Source: Meandrina meandrites
Lineage: Eukaryota; Cnidaria; Anthozoa; Scleractinia; Meandrinidae
Assembly: GCA_963693305.1 (NCBI GenBank)
Contig: OY855914.1
Coordinates: 26,584,972-26,648,971, forward strand
DNA length: 64,000 bases
Direction of reading: 5' to 3'
Shown here: positions 14,101 to 24,801 of the stretch, in pieces
Layout of the letters: each line of letters starts with the position of its first letter
Position numbering within the stretch: position 1 is the stretch's first letter
The notes under the pieces: generated by a model
Database searches by the model: none
What the model was told of the DNA's origin: nothing
The model's input: the letters and a program-made list of their open reading frames with translations, nothing else
Translations under genes and position numbers: made by a program

Positions 14101-17100
14101 GCCAAACAGAATGCGAGTTTGCGAGTAAAAAGAAACCCACTGTAGTTCAGGCTTGAACAATCAATTCATATCTCTACATAATCTATTTCCACAATAACTG
14201 GTCTTATGTGACATTCATACCTAATGTTAAATGAAAATGGAGGTTCTTACCTTCTTATAGAATCAAATACGGAATAAAACTCGGGTTCAGGTTCCAAGGC
14301 TGTGATGTCCATAAAAATGGGGTCCCCATATGCGTCAGAAGGAGCTGGCAGAAGGGGATGCATCATGGTCCTTCCGGAGCTGTCCGCCATGAAAGCATAA
14401 CTTGACTGTCCTTTTCGAAAGTAGGTGATATCAGAAAGAAGGTCTTCCATGCTAATATCTGTACCAACAACACCAATGAATTTGCCTTGGTGATAACAAG
14501 GCAGTGTTATGGATGTCAACAGACCTGTCGGGACAAAACGGATATTGACAAAAGTGTTACATTGGAATGCTTATGAATGAGAACATGCCATCATGAAACA
14601 TGGTAAACAAATATAATTAAAAGGAAAAAAGGAATCTGCTCCATGGGGTCCATTTTATGAAACCATTCACTAACAAGTTCGCCCAGCCTTAAATTTTGGG
14701 ACCATTTTATCTCCAACATGACTGTAACGAGACATTTTACGGGTAGTCGACAGCTCCATCCTGGTTTTGCCAGACATGCTTTGAGTCAAGTGGCTGTAAA
14801 GTCGTAAGTAGTGTTCGTATAGGTAACATTTCTTCGAATTCGTAAAATGGGGTGATCTGTAAGTGGCTAGAATTGCTTCAAGGAAATGCTTTCTACGTTT
14901 TACTTTTAAGTTTATTTAAGAGCGATATGGCCAAAACCGGCAAATGTATAGCCCTTGTTTATTTAGTTCAATAACTCTGCGATACAAAATTTCATTCTCC
15001 CTTTAACCAACCAATTTGTTGTATCAAACTTTTTATGCCTTGGTTCCTTACCTATTCCAAAGGCATCAACATAAGGGATGGATATGATTGGTTTATCGCG
15101 AACAGTGTTTGTTGAGAAGAAATCGTAGTACGTTGCCAGGTCCCTTCGTAGGTTTTTTGTGCTTTGCACATAAGTGAATTTTCCGGCCTTTGAACAGAGA
15201 AAACAAGAAAACAATTACATAATATTAGGAAAGCACTTCGCTGGATTCCGTCACAGACGCTAGTCCAGATATTTCATACGGTCACAAAGAAATTCGTACA
15301 TGAGGGTAAAGCAAAGCAACACAAAACGAAGACACTTTATTTCTTTGTCTGACACATAACTAGATATCTCCTTCTTTGCTTATTAGAGTTTTAGAAAATA
15401 AATACGGAAAGAGTTAGACGAAAAGCTTTACCACACTTCATTTGCTTTTTGCCGTTTAGTGGAAGCAATGAAAATCCTACACTCATATTATAGAGAACCA
15501 AGATTTCATTGGTTTACTTACAGTGACATCGGGTGCTTTTGGTACTGAATAGTCGGTGCCATCTTGTTCAGCAATATCTCGCAGGATTTTTAAGTCCTGT
15601 TGCATACCATACGTCATTATAACGACTGCATTATTAAGCTCTGCGTTCTTCGTTTTAATCGTTTCCATGATTATATTTGCTGCGTCGTTTGGCTCACCAT
15701 CTGTTAAAAAGATAATGACCTTTTTTCTTGAGGAACCTTTCCCAGCAGATGTGCCCTTTAACAGGTCGAAGGCCATAGTAAAGGCTTTGGAATAATCGGT
15801 ACCACCTGTGGCAAAAAATAACAGGACATAACTGTGTTAGAAGATTACGAATATTTACAACAATACAGTCAAGTTGTACGAAAAATAATTAAATTTTTTT
15901 TCCATGGGGTCAGAAAAACACATCCTGATCCTTTGCCACGGATTTTGTCAGATTTTTGCACAGCCAAAATATATATCTGTGTTGAAGGAAACAAAAAAAT
16001 AATGGTCATGGTTTGATTTCTCTTCGCAAAGAAAGATTATCTTCCTTTAGATGTTCAAAGATTTTTTTTTTTTCATGGGTTAAGTCATCTAAAACTAATT
16101 TCAAAATAGTTTGGAACAAAAATCCGGAAAATCCCCGTGACGTAGCCCATAAACTGCAAGGCTGACACTACGTAGAAATGAAAAAAAAAACTTAACGGGA
16201 CAACGACATGATAGAGTCCAAACTGAAAGTCAAAAATGCAAACTCTGGACAGCTGTTTCGACCTGATTGGGTCTCATCAGCAGAGTGTATGCCGCACAGA
16301 ATAGAACAACTAGCGTGAAGACAGTTGTCTATAAATGACGATCCGAATGCGCTCAAATCCGAAAGCCCGCCCATTGACAACAGCCGCGTGACTATTACTC
16401 AATAGGTCAAGAATTGTTACCTCGATAAGGAAAGTGAGGATAGACAGAACTATCCTTACACTGAAAACATGGACAAAACCATGTGAAAACAACACTGCAG
16501 ACATGGACAAGGCCATGTGAAAACGTGTGAAAATGTACAGCATATTGGATCTGAAAAGATCTACGGTCCAAATAAAACTGAAAATGACAACTGAAAGCAA
16601 GGGACCGCGGACGAAAATGCTGCTGGTGTACGTAGGAGCTACTGACAGCTCAGAGCTGTCAATAGCTCCCAAGTACACCAGCAGCATTTTCGTCCGCGGT
16701 CCCTTGCTTTCACTAGTCATTTGATGCACGTTAAGCTAGCATCCCTCTTGCTGTCTCATTTACCGATGCATGAGGCGAAGCAAGCTATTTAAGCAATTCA
16801 TCGACAACTATCTGGTTGGAAAAGGATTCTACAAGATTTGGTCTTGAATTGAACTATATATGCAGGCCTGGACGTACTGTTCTTAAATTTTCGGCAAGGA
16901 CAACTTTGCAACAGGCGATAAGATTCAATATATATTTCCCCAAATACGTGTAAAACGGGTTCAATTTCGAATTCCACAAAAATCCAAATAAGAAAATCTA
17001 GGACATTTGTTATGGTCATCCTTACCTCTCGCGAAAAGTGTGTCAACGAATTCCTTCAAGAATTTTATGTTGATTGGTGTGGCATCTGCTAAACGTTCGC

Positions 17101-20100
17101 TGTGGCAGCTTCGCCCATCATTGTTATATCCAGTTGGTGTTGCAGCCGTTTCACTGAATTTCACCAATCCAATCTGAAAAAAAACCCGGACGTTTAATCA
17201 CTCACTCAGTCAGTCGCTCAAACAGTCAGTACGTCAGCTAGTCAGTCACTCACTCAGTCATTCAGTCAGCCAGCCAGACTACCAAACAACAGCCAGCCAC
17301 TCAGCCGGTCAACCAGTCAGCCGGTCAGGGGGTCAGGGGGTCAGCCGCTCAGCAAGTCAGTCAGCCAGCCAGCCAGTCAGTCAGTCAGTCAGTCAGTCAG
17401 TCAGTCAGTCAGTCAGTCAGTCAGTCAGTCAGTCAATCAGCCATCACCCAATCAGTCCGTCAGCCAGACAGTCAAGCGCCGGTCAGTCAGTTGATCAGCT
17501 TTTCAGTCGGTCCGTGTCGGCCAGTCAGTCAATTAAGTTTACAAGTAACACTAGAACGGCAAGTAAATACAAACCTCTGCACACCCAGTATATGACCTCT
17601 CTCACCACGAGTCTCTTATAGCTCAGTGGTAAGAGCGTCCAACCGGTATCTGGAAGATCATGGGTTCGATTCCCGCTGGGGGCTCGGAAAATTTTAAACT
17701 CGGCTAACGCACCCAGAGTCGTAAGCAGTACTATATGGAATACTTACTCTATCCCTTGGGTTCATTGTACCTAAAACTGTTTTTGCAGCCTCCTTGGCCA
17801 CCACAATCCGGTCTCCATGCATTGATCCACTGGTGTCGATAACAAGAACAACATCTTTTGGTTCGGGTGTGGCTGTCTCCACATAAAATGGTCTAAAGCG
17901 AGGATCATAAGATCTGCAATCTGCCGTATCCTCGAATGCTGGATAATTCGCCAGTATGCCATCTTCTGATGCAAAATATTGCCATTTGATAACTTCATTA
18001 TTCTGCATGTTATATTTCATTTTCTCCAATACGGAATCAGCTACATACTTTCTAGGGCTAGGAGCACTCTCGGATACCTTTACGCATATATTTGCGAAGT
18101 CAACTTTATTTCGAAACCTTGAATCGTACTCCAGACGTTTCTGCGAGTTCGCTATCTTACAACATTCCGTTGGGTCTGCCGAAGGGGACGTTGGCCAAGA
18201 AGATTCAACGGTTTGTTTAAGTGCGCGCACAACGTCAAATCTCGCCTTAAACTTGCTTGAAACACTTGCTGATAAATCAGGGATGAGTGTACTTCCATCT
18301 ACTGCAGTCTCTGTGAACTGCAACTTGTCAAACTGATCCTAAAAAGGAAACATTAAACGATTGTTCAACAGAGATTTCTACAAAGGAGATGAAGTGATAA
18401 AATTACAGTAATACTTATATTTTTGTCGTCTACTAGATGGCCCTAAATGGTATACAGAAGCGCGAAACGGATAAACGCAGGTGCTAATTGAAATGGAAAT
18501 GACATAGAACAGGAATCATAAATATTTTTTTATGTGATTGTCAATGTGTGTCAGTAACAGGCAGAAATTGCCAATACACCAAATCCCCCTGAGTTAGTAC
18601 CCTGTTAAAGGAAATTTGGCAGGGTTCCGGAGATTGTAGGTTCAAATCCCACTGGGTTCAAGACTTTCTTTGCTCTGTGGGATCACTCCCAAATTTCCTG
18701 TAACAAGGTAGTAACGCACAAGCTAAAGTTCCTCTTGCGAAATAATCTTTTGGCCGTCACATGGAATGTTTGTGATAGAACAAGTTTTTGTATCATCTGC
18801 GCAAAATGATTTGAATTTAGTTGAAAGGCTTGACTGACACAAAACTTGTTGAGAAACTATAAGATTTTTCATGCATCAGTCAACAGTCAGCCGTGGGGTT
18901 GGACCCGACCATTTTAGTGCAGTTTTTAACACATTTGTACATCCGCCTATGCTCAGCCTCCCACCCCTCTCTACGGCTTAAAGGAGCTACGTCACGGACA
19001 ATGCATCTTGAAAAAAATGGCATTTTTTCAAGTTTGTCGGTCGTAATCGGTCTTAATTTTGGTCAATCGAAACCATCCTTGGTTATTTTGCGTGTGCATG
19101 GGGTTTATGACGCAACAATGTGCGCGTCGCTTGGCATCACGGGTCACTCATCACGGTTATTTTAAGCCAGTAAAACTACTCTGAAGAGTAAGTTTACTTC
19201 GTTTACACAAGTACATGGCTTTATGCTTCTGATTTGACTTAAACAATGTTAAATCATCATGTATATCCTTGGATCGTCTCTAGCACTAACTTGAGATAAA
19301 AAAAATCCCAGATGGAGGGAAGAGAAAAAAATTAATTCTAGAGAAAAAAGAAAAAAGAGAGATATGTGTGGTACAGCCCAGCATTAGTATACGTATGTAG
19401 GTGATGATCGAGGTAATAAAATGCCGACAAGGAGAGGGATTTATGTCGTTGTTAAGATTGGGGGTAGAGGTGGGGGTGGGGGTAGGGGAGGCCGGGTATA
19501 GGCGAGGGATTTGACAGCAAGTATCTGCTCATCGGTATAGTGGAGGACTCATTGCAAAGATTGTTGTCGTTTAGAAAGAAAACTGGGGACAATAAACTGC
19601 TAACAATACACCAAAACTGCCATGATACGGATATTAGACTCCCTTAATCCTTAATTAAGCCATGTTCCATACTGACTAATGTTTACATCGACACACAAGA
19701 CCTCCGACCGACTGGTGACTGTCAAACATGTCAAACATGTCACAATGCCAGTCCAGCGTTATTAAGTGTCATAGCGACATGGCTCTTTTCGGAGGTTTTG
19801 AATTATAATTTTCCCTTTCAAATTCCAACTTTCACATCGGTGGATAAAACACTAGGACACGTGTGTGACCATTTTTAATTTCTTATTTCGCTCGTTGTTT
19901 AGTGGATAAACATACGTGACTCGCATGAATGGCCGCGCCGTGAACTGCATGACATGAATCTACTTTTTAAAGTAGATTCATGGGACATCACGAAACACGT
20001 TTATACTGAAATGTCGGATGGATAGCAATCGACAGTGTTGCATATGATACTAGATTTATATTAACCTATAATTCTACGTTACATGCCCCCAATAACGTTT

Positions 20101-20614
20101 GTGAACAGGATAACATCAATAATATTATGTTAATAGGATAGCATCAATGTTATGTTAATCAGTTCTTGTGTGCCAAAGCAGACCTCGAGAAAGGTCGTGA
20201 TAAACGACACGGTGTGAAAAAAGATGTATATAAGCTATTTTTTGGTTACCTGCAGCTAATTACGGTTAAAAATCGTTCAGTTTATGCCTTCACTGATCAA
20301 GTCTAGAACAAATTTTGATTGTACATTTGATAAATAAACAATTGATGTAAACACAAGAAGCTTCGAATTTTCGCATTCGTTTTAAAAGCTGAAAAGGTAG
20401 GGTGATTTATTTTTTAACATTTAGTAATTTTTTTGTTATATATATTTTTAATTACCTGAAGAGCGGAGACACCAAGTCCATCGTTAGCTAGTTTTGAGAG
20501 CGTTTGACTGAAGAGTTTCGCGTCAAGTATATCCGCTGTGAAGCATGGATAATGCAAGGTGAAAAGTATTAAAATCGTCAGAAACCTCGGTTGTAGAATC
20601 GAGGAGGTAGCCAT
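8389..20614 (-). CDS. CACHD1-like: VWFA and cache domain-containing protein, copy B (complete, 13 exons, 1131 aa)
   Basis: Exons in transcript order: 20456..20614, 17748..18338, 17026..17173, 15522..15805, 15052..15187, 14251..14524, 13574..13770, 11501..11810, 11168..11356, 10104..10441, 9559..9709, 9211..9437, 8389..8780. All introns start GT and end AG, phases agree throughout, and the coding length is 3396 nt (1131 residues plus stop). Layout: signal peptide, VWA_N (about 54-215), VWA (about 216-394) with MIDAS DTSGS at 221-225, two cache-like regions (about 395-600 and 598-875), a cysteine-rich region (876-1001), an acidic stalk, one TM helix (about 1031-1052) and a 79-residue cytoplasmic tail. 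Order and motifs match CACHD1, notably [10 protein letters not shown] in the second cache region and the last cysteine block. Human CACHD1 is longer, mostly in the tail. Ligand and partner cannot be told from sequence. Confidence is high for the gene model and moderate for one-to-one orthology. Confidence 0.93.
9211..9709 (-). other. Copy B exons 11-12: cysteine-rich juxtamembrane region
   Basis: Exon 9559..9709 has a dense block (SCTCSSNKECS, CQCPCSS). Exon 9211..9437 has CFDPQC, then [13 protein letters not shown] and a final CYGGKEG, a pattern that matches the last cysteine block of CACHD1. The exon 12 donor reads GTTGGT, weaker than the GTAGGT at the same site in copy C. Confidence 0.8.
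10664..10752. repeat. Inverted repeat in intron 9 of copy B (hairpin)
   Basis: Left arm agatgctgccacacaagagg and right arm cactcttgtgtgccagcatct pair with few mismatches around a loop of roughly 45 bases. An equivalent hairpin with different loop sequence lies at the same intron position in copy C. Confidence 0.7.
11067..11150. repeat. (TAA)n microsatellite
   Basis: About 28 uninterrupted TAA units just 3' of the exon 9 donor of copy B, inside intron 9. Copy C lacks it at the equivalent place. Confidence 0.97.
12749..12802. repeat. Poly-T / poly-G tract in intron 7 of copy B
   Basis: A T-rich run passes directly into a G run with one T interruption. Its length may be affected by assembly error, as is usual for homopolymers of this size. 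Confidence 0.85.
16190..16722. mobile_element. Copy B-specific insertion with long hairpin
   Basis: This part of intron 3 is absent from the same intron in A and C, where sequence continues directly into gttaagctagc. It contains a tandem pair of about 31 bp (acatggacaa..ccatgtgaaaac) near 16468..16525. At 16593..16711 is a hairpin with arms of 58 bases, three mismatches and a 3-base loop. No coding capacity was recognised. It is probably a non-autonomous element, or two nested ones. Confidence 0.65.
17196..17540. repeat. Intron 2 minisatellite of copy B, mainly 4-bp unit
   Basis: A GTCA-based array in the same intron as the array of A. The core at about 17370..17435 is pure gtca. The flanks carry gccagtca, gccggtca and ggggtca variants. 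Confidence 0.92.
17611..17686 (+). repeat. tRNA-like sequence (degenerate; probably SINE head or pseudo-tRNA)
   Basis: Contains a good A box (tagctcagtggtaagagc) and B box (gggttcgattccc) at tRNA spacing, with a possible 7-base anticodon loop centred on GGT. The acceptor ends do not pair, base 33 is C, and the anticodon and T stems carry mismatches. It is an insertion relative to copy C. I do not call it a functional tRNA gene. Confidence 0.6.
18556..18724. mobile_element. Palindromic element with B-box-like centre, intron 1 of copy B
   Basis: Imperfect terminal inverted repeats (gttagtaccctgttaaaggaaatttgg against ccaaatttcctgtaacaaggtagtaac) surround a tRNA-like B box, ggttcaaatccc. A better preserved relative sits at the corresponding position in copy C. 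It is absent from A. Confidence 0.65.
20456..20614 (-). other. Copy B exon 1, signal peptide
   Basis: Encodes 53 residues, with hydrophobic core FLTILILFTLHYPC and probable cleavage after CFTA, then DILDAKLFS and a short helix ending GVSALQ at a GTAATT donor. An in-frame Met 12 codons upstream (20648..20650) is possible but not conserved in position in copy C. Confidence 0.78.
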
Positions 20615-21766
20615 CGTTTTGAAGCGACGATGAATCACGGTCGTCTGCAAGCCGCGATTCGTGTGTGTTTTCGTAGACGGAATTGACCAGAATGAAGGTG
20701 CCTTGTAGGTTACCTCCTTTTACCGGCGGTGTAGTTTTACGATGACGTTACTTGGCATGATTTTCCTGTTACGTGACATGGGACATATTTTTGTAAAGAA
20801 TCAATATTCGCATCTGATTATGTGAAGTGAAACATGACGTTGAAAAAGTACGCGGAATATTTTCGTGAGAATATTTGTTCACTAAGTGCGGAAGGATGAA
20901 AACAGATGCAGAATTAGAAGGGAAAGAACTCTCACACCGCTGTGGAATTTAGTTTATGTAATTTAAAACAACACTGCTTATTTTATTTGTATTTTATATC
21001 TGCATTGATGCACAACGTCGGTCATTAGGGACCTAACGACTGCCGCGACAACGTCACCAAGCAAAAGGCATAATGAGCAGTACAATAGCTTAGCACGTCC
21101 ATTGTCCATCTTGGTACACTTCTTTGTCGTCTTCTGCAAAAGGCAACAACGTGAGATGGCCAAATTTTGCGTAATCTGGAGAACGTGAAAAACGACGACA
21201 AATTTTCAAGTTTCAAGTTTGAATTAATAATGCGCTTACATGTTCAGCTAGAGATAAGTTCTGACAAAGATAAAACGCACTAAATATTTGCTATGCAAAG
21301 CCATATTTGCCAAATTACCAGCCGCCAGTGAAACTACTCGAAACTGAAGATCGAAAAGGTCGCCTGGCGGAAAATTGTATTCAACTTCCTGTTAAATTTC
21401 AGATTTTTTAGGCAAGAATTTAGTTCTTTACGTTGGTCAAAGAAGCCAATCAAACCAATCGTGGTGGAAAAACTCTTGTATAAAACTAAGTAATTCCTTT
21501 TTCTTATTTTTGTGGGAAAGATACATGTGCCAAGGCTTCTTTTGAAATGGAGAGAAAGTGAAATATTGCATTTCCACTTTCCGGGAAACCACAGAAAATG
21601 ATTCAGCAATTACAAGGCGATTGGAGTAATTTTACGCATAAAGTATGATGTCATAAACGCATACTACTTGGTAAATATGAATGATTTTTATATAAAACGA
21701 CGTCATTTTATAAATGTGGATATCGATTTCATTAGTAGAACTTAATTAAACGAAGATAACAATAAA

Positions 21767-21848
<82 letters not shown>

Positions 21849-22649
21849 TTTTCCAACATTTCTTCAGTCTCTATAGCTCAGACGCCATGCGGGTTCGATT
21901 CCCTTCCGGGACTCAGATTTTTTCTTTGTCCCACGCTCGTGACAAATAAACATTTCATTTTTACAGCTCTAACATTTTGGCAATTGTTTTTATCCATGAG
22001 ATACCAAGCAGCCAGAGAAGAAAATTTTATTCAGCAGTATAGATTGCCAGTTTTAGCGGTATTTTAATATTGCCTCCTCAAAGTTGGGGAGGAAAGATTG
22101 CGTGACGAGCAAAAAGAACGTGTGCGTACGCGTGGGAAGCTATGTTGAAAGAGGAAGACTAAAACTCGCTGAAATAGTACTTGACCTGACCGAACTGTTG
22201 TTAACGTCACTGAAAAAAAAATGTCTTCCTATTTCCGCAAACATATTTGCCGAACATTTGAGCAATGATAACTATGTCCTCTGTCCTCGTAGATGCCTCT
22301 TTCATTTTTTGACTTTTTTCCCTGACGGGGGGAATTGGGGAGAGGTGAAAAGTAAGTGCGGGGAGCCTGGGGAATAAAGAAACGAAAGTGTTTTTGTTTT
22401 TTGTTTTTTTTTTTGGAAAGTACCAAGGGTAAAATTGAACAGTAGTCTTGTTGTTTGTTCTATTGTTCTCTCAGCCACTCATGTGAGACCTTACGAGAGC
22501 TGCTACATGACCCAAATTGAACTACAATTATTCAATATAACACTGCATATGCGAGGTTACTAAGTTTAATAATAAAATTTGTAGGTTTAACCTACATGTA
22601 AAATATGTGTAAGTTTCACAACAGTTCGTGAGTGAAGTTGATGAATGTT
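20615..22649. other. Upstream region of copy B, duplicated from the copy C / CPT2 intergenic region
   Basis: Aligns by eye with 44601..46440: the sequence around tatgatgacgttacttggc, the block at 21290..21660 matching 45520..45900, and the block at 21990..22390 matching 46035..46410. It probably contains the promoter of copy B, since both flanks kept the same relation to exon 1. I see no gene in it. The short open frame at 22084..22377 is shared with the other copy only as non-coding sequence. Confidence 0.65.
21765..21848. repeat. (TAA)n microsatellite followed by tRNA-like remnant
   Basis: About 27 TAA units. Next to it (21868..21915) is a fragment with an A-box remnant (tatagctcag) and an intact B box (gggttcgattccc), missing the middle of a tRNA. 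Neither piece is present in the homologous stretch near 45940. Confidence 0.85.
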
Positions 22650-23465
22650 TTACAAATTAACCAATACTGGTGAGTTTCCTTAATTTAGCTGTGAATTAAT
22701 GTTTTCTCTGTTCATAGGTCTTAATGCTGAGCTTGTACAGCAAAACAAGAATAACAAAAACACTTGTTACATAGTAGGTATTTTTAAAAATCCTTAAATC
22801 TGTGTTCACTGCTTCAGTGTACGCAGCTATTTCGAGAGAGGTTGTCGGAAATAAGCACACAAGTGCACACAAGACAGCAACTGCCCGTGCTAATTGCGTT
22901 TTCTTTCTCTTCAGGCATGTGGAAATATGGTACGTTTAGCCGCGCTGAATTTTGAAGAATGTCCCTTACTGAAAGACATGCGACAGTAAAAGTAAAGCAA
23001 GAGATAAACGCCTCCTGAGAGGAAAAACAAATTCTTCACGTGCAAAAATACAAACCTGTACATTTCCTCCAGGCCAATATGCAAAATTCCAGGGAATACC
23101 TAGCCTGCGTGCAGACGTCTCCTATTTGTGAATACCCAGACCACCTTTCGGTCTTGTCGCGTGCACATTGGTGCTTTTTCTTCTAGCCTGTTCCAGGAGT
23201 TCGGTTAGTGGGAAGCAGCGCGGGATTGCCCCTTCCCTCATTTTTTGCTCACCGTTTTTCGCGCTGCTCCACACTAACCGAACGCCTAGAACAGGCCACC
23301 TTATTTTGCGACAACTTTTCTCGAAATAGCTTTATACCCATAAAAATTAATTTAAACAGATCTGGCTTATGTTTTGTTAAAAAAGTAACATTTTTGTTTG
23401 ATGTCGGCATTTGACAGGTCCTTGCGTATTATCAGTACGGGAGTCAATAGTCCTGAATTACAATG
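22650..23465 (+). pseudogene. Truncated CPT2 fragment (two exons), duplication remnant
   Basis: 22718..22777 matches the CPT2 exon at 48785..48844 (LNAELVQQNK, with substitutions such as a final V for A). 23418..23465 matches the start of the exon at 48962, including [14 protein letters not shown] sequence, with a 9-base internal deletion that removes the WYDMY segment. Intron sequence next to both exons is also conserved (tttgtttgatgtcggcatttgacag), so this is a genomic duplication, not a retrocopy. About 560 bases (22815..23380) are inserted between the two exons; they include a small inverted repeat at 23187..23297. All downstream exons are missing. The fragment ends abruptly in last-exon sequence of copy C. 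Confidence 0.88.
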
Positions 23466-23613
23466 TCAACTGCAATGACAAGTATAATAAGAACAGCTTT
23501 TGAACCCAGAACAATATTAGCGATGGCTCCACCAGAGAGCCCACCCTTGTCGTCATCGTCATCATAGTCGTCGGTGCCTGTAGGAATATGGCCGGTTCCA
23601 GGAGCTCTTGTGC
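23444..23613 (-). other. Distal duplicate of the copy C last exon, fused to antisense CPT2
   Basis: Has an AG acceptor and the same phase as the copy B last exon. It encodes GTRAPGTGHIP, an Asp/Tyr acidic stretch and GGLSGGAIANIVLG, then a hydrophobic run interrupted by Lys and Asp. The last residues, VIQDY and the TGA stop, are read from the opposite strand of the CPT2 exon fragment. The original cytoplasmic tail is gone. If spliced to exon 12 it would keep frame. It may be an alternative last exon or a decayed relic; expression data would decide. Confidence 0.7.
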
Positions 23614-23834
23614 CTGAGGAATTAAGCCGAGAAATGCCAATCAAATCATTATACTTTTGAATCACAAATTGTCTTGAATTGCCATTTTATTCGGACACCC
23701 AGAAGTCATTCAAGATGAGAAATTATGTGCTGAGCCACATGTCCCGGTGTTTTACTGTAAACATTAAGAGGCGTAGAGGGGCAGTCTGAATTATATTGTT
23801 CTGTGCCAGTTTTTGCGTGATTAGGGGTTTTTAT

Positions 23835-24480
23835 ATTTTATTTTATTTCATTTTATTTGCCACACAAAAAAATTACAAAGAAGCTATACAAAAAGAATAA
23901 TTTAAATAAGTTTTAAAGAAAATGTGGCGTGGGGAGACGGAAAAGAAACTAAAAAGTTTATGCATGTTTCGGCATTCTCGATTTAACTAAGTTGATCATA
24001 CAAATAATTAATTTGAGTTGGTTTAAAACATGGCGTTAAGTCGCTAAATAAATATAAATGGTAAGGTAAAAAATGAAATGTTATATAAAGTTTGAAATAT
24101 GATTTTTCTAAAGGAATTTCTTAAAAGAGCAAATTGAATTATCGTTGGCGATTTCGCTGTCAAGTGAGTTATAAAATTTGGGTCCTTGGAAAAACACAGA
24201 AAATGTCCTTTGTTCGACAATAAGGTAGATGTAAGACGTGGGAGTTTCCTAGTATTGAAGGTGTGAAAGTGGTTGTTTTGGAGGAATTTTTACAAACTCT
24301 TGGTGGTAGGGACGAAGTCTTGATACATAAACTGGCCTAACTGTAGCAAGAGGATATCATTGAATTTTAGTATACCTAGAACTTTAAAGATTGGAACAGT
24401 ATGAGCATCAAAGTTTAATTTGTTTATGATTCTGGTCGCACGTTTTTTGTAAAATAGCGAGACGGCAAGACAAGCGACAG
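23835..24480 (-). mobile_element. LINE (non-LTR retrotransposon) 3' fragment, degenerate
   Basis: Translated on the minus strand, about 24455 down to 24070 gives KKRATRIINKLNFDAHTVPI, KVLGILKFNDILLLQLGQFM, then NTRKLPRL. After a frame change comes FQGPKFYNSLDSEIA. This series is typical of the end of the reverse transcriptase ORF of non-LTR elements. Stops and frameshifts make it inactive. The left end is A/T-rich (an attttattttattt run), fitting a 3' tail on the minus strand. It is inserted in the duplicated intron 12 segment between the two copies of the copy C last exon. Confidence 0.82.
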
Positions 24481-24534
24481 CCGGAAATACGTCTGCGTTC
24501 GCAGGCTAGCCTTCTCTGACTATACCTACAGTAT

Positions 24535-24724
24535 TATGGGGCGAACCAGTCAATATTCCCTACATATGTCCATGGTCTGTTGGCCTTTTCATATGGTGAA
24601 CTCGATTTTTTATGGTCAACTCGACTTTTTATAAGGTCAACGAAACACTTTTTATATGACCAGTTAAAAAGTCCAACAGACCATGGAAATATGTAGGGAA
24701 TATTGACTGATTCGGCGCCCCATA
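24535..24724. mobile_element. MITE with about 50-bp terminal inverted repeats
   Basis: Ends read tatggggcgaaccagtcaat and its near reverse complement; the arms continue through accatggtctgttgg. Both ends are flanked by the 6-mer cagtat (24529..24534 and 24725..24730), a probable target site duplication. The 190-bp body is non-coding. It lies in the duplicated intron 12 segment of copy C. Confidence 0.82.
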
Positions 24725-24801
24725 CAGTATGATGTAAAGTCAAACAATATTATACATGAAATGGCTTTGCTATAAATGACCACAATAATAAGAACAGCTA
24801 T

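Larger units (their letters stand above)
10104..15187 (-). other. Copy B exons 5-10: tandem cache-like sensor regions
   Basis: Exons 15052..15187 and 14251..14524 contain the first region (IPYVDAFG, then [18 protein letters not shown] and MHPLLPAP). Exon 13574..13770 links to the second region. Exons 11501..11810, 11168..11356 and 10104..10441 encode the second region, with [43 protein letters not shown] and a late FLIMHDDF motif. Cache domains are extracellular small-molecule sensors; no ligand can be named here. Confidence 0.82.
15522..18338 (-). other. Copy B exons 2-4: VWA_N and VWA domain
   Basis: Exon 17748..18338 opens [13 protein letters not shown] and contains the VWA_N-type region, the conserved [12 protein letters not shown] segment and the first VWA strand with VLVIDTSGSM (MIDAS DxSxS). 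Exon 17026..17173 continues IGLVKFS and ends LFARG. Exon 15522..15805 carries the [12 protein letters not shown] strand and loop and ends APDVT. In this family the VWA domain binds a divalent metal; the coordinating Asp, Ser and Ser are present. Confidence 0.88.

Noticed and set aside
17611..17686. Possible functional tRNA-Thr gene
   Set aside because: A and B boxes are good, but the acceptor stem does not pair, base 33 is C and there are stem mismatches, so it was kept only as a tRNA-like repeat.
23208..23414. Open frame overlapping the insertion in the CPT2 remnant
   Set aside because: It spans an inverted-repeat insertion and intron-like sequence, with no similarity to known proteins.
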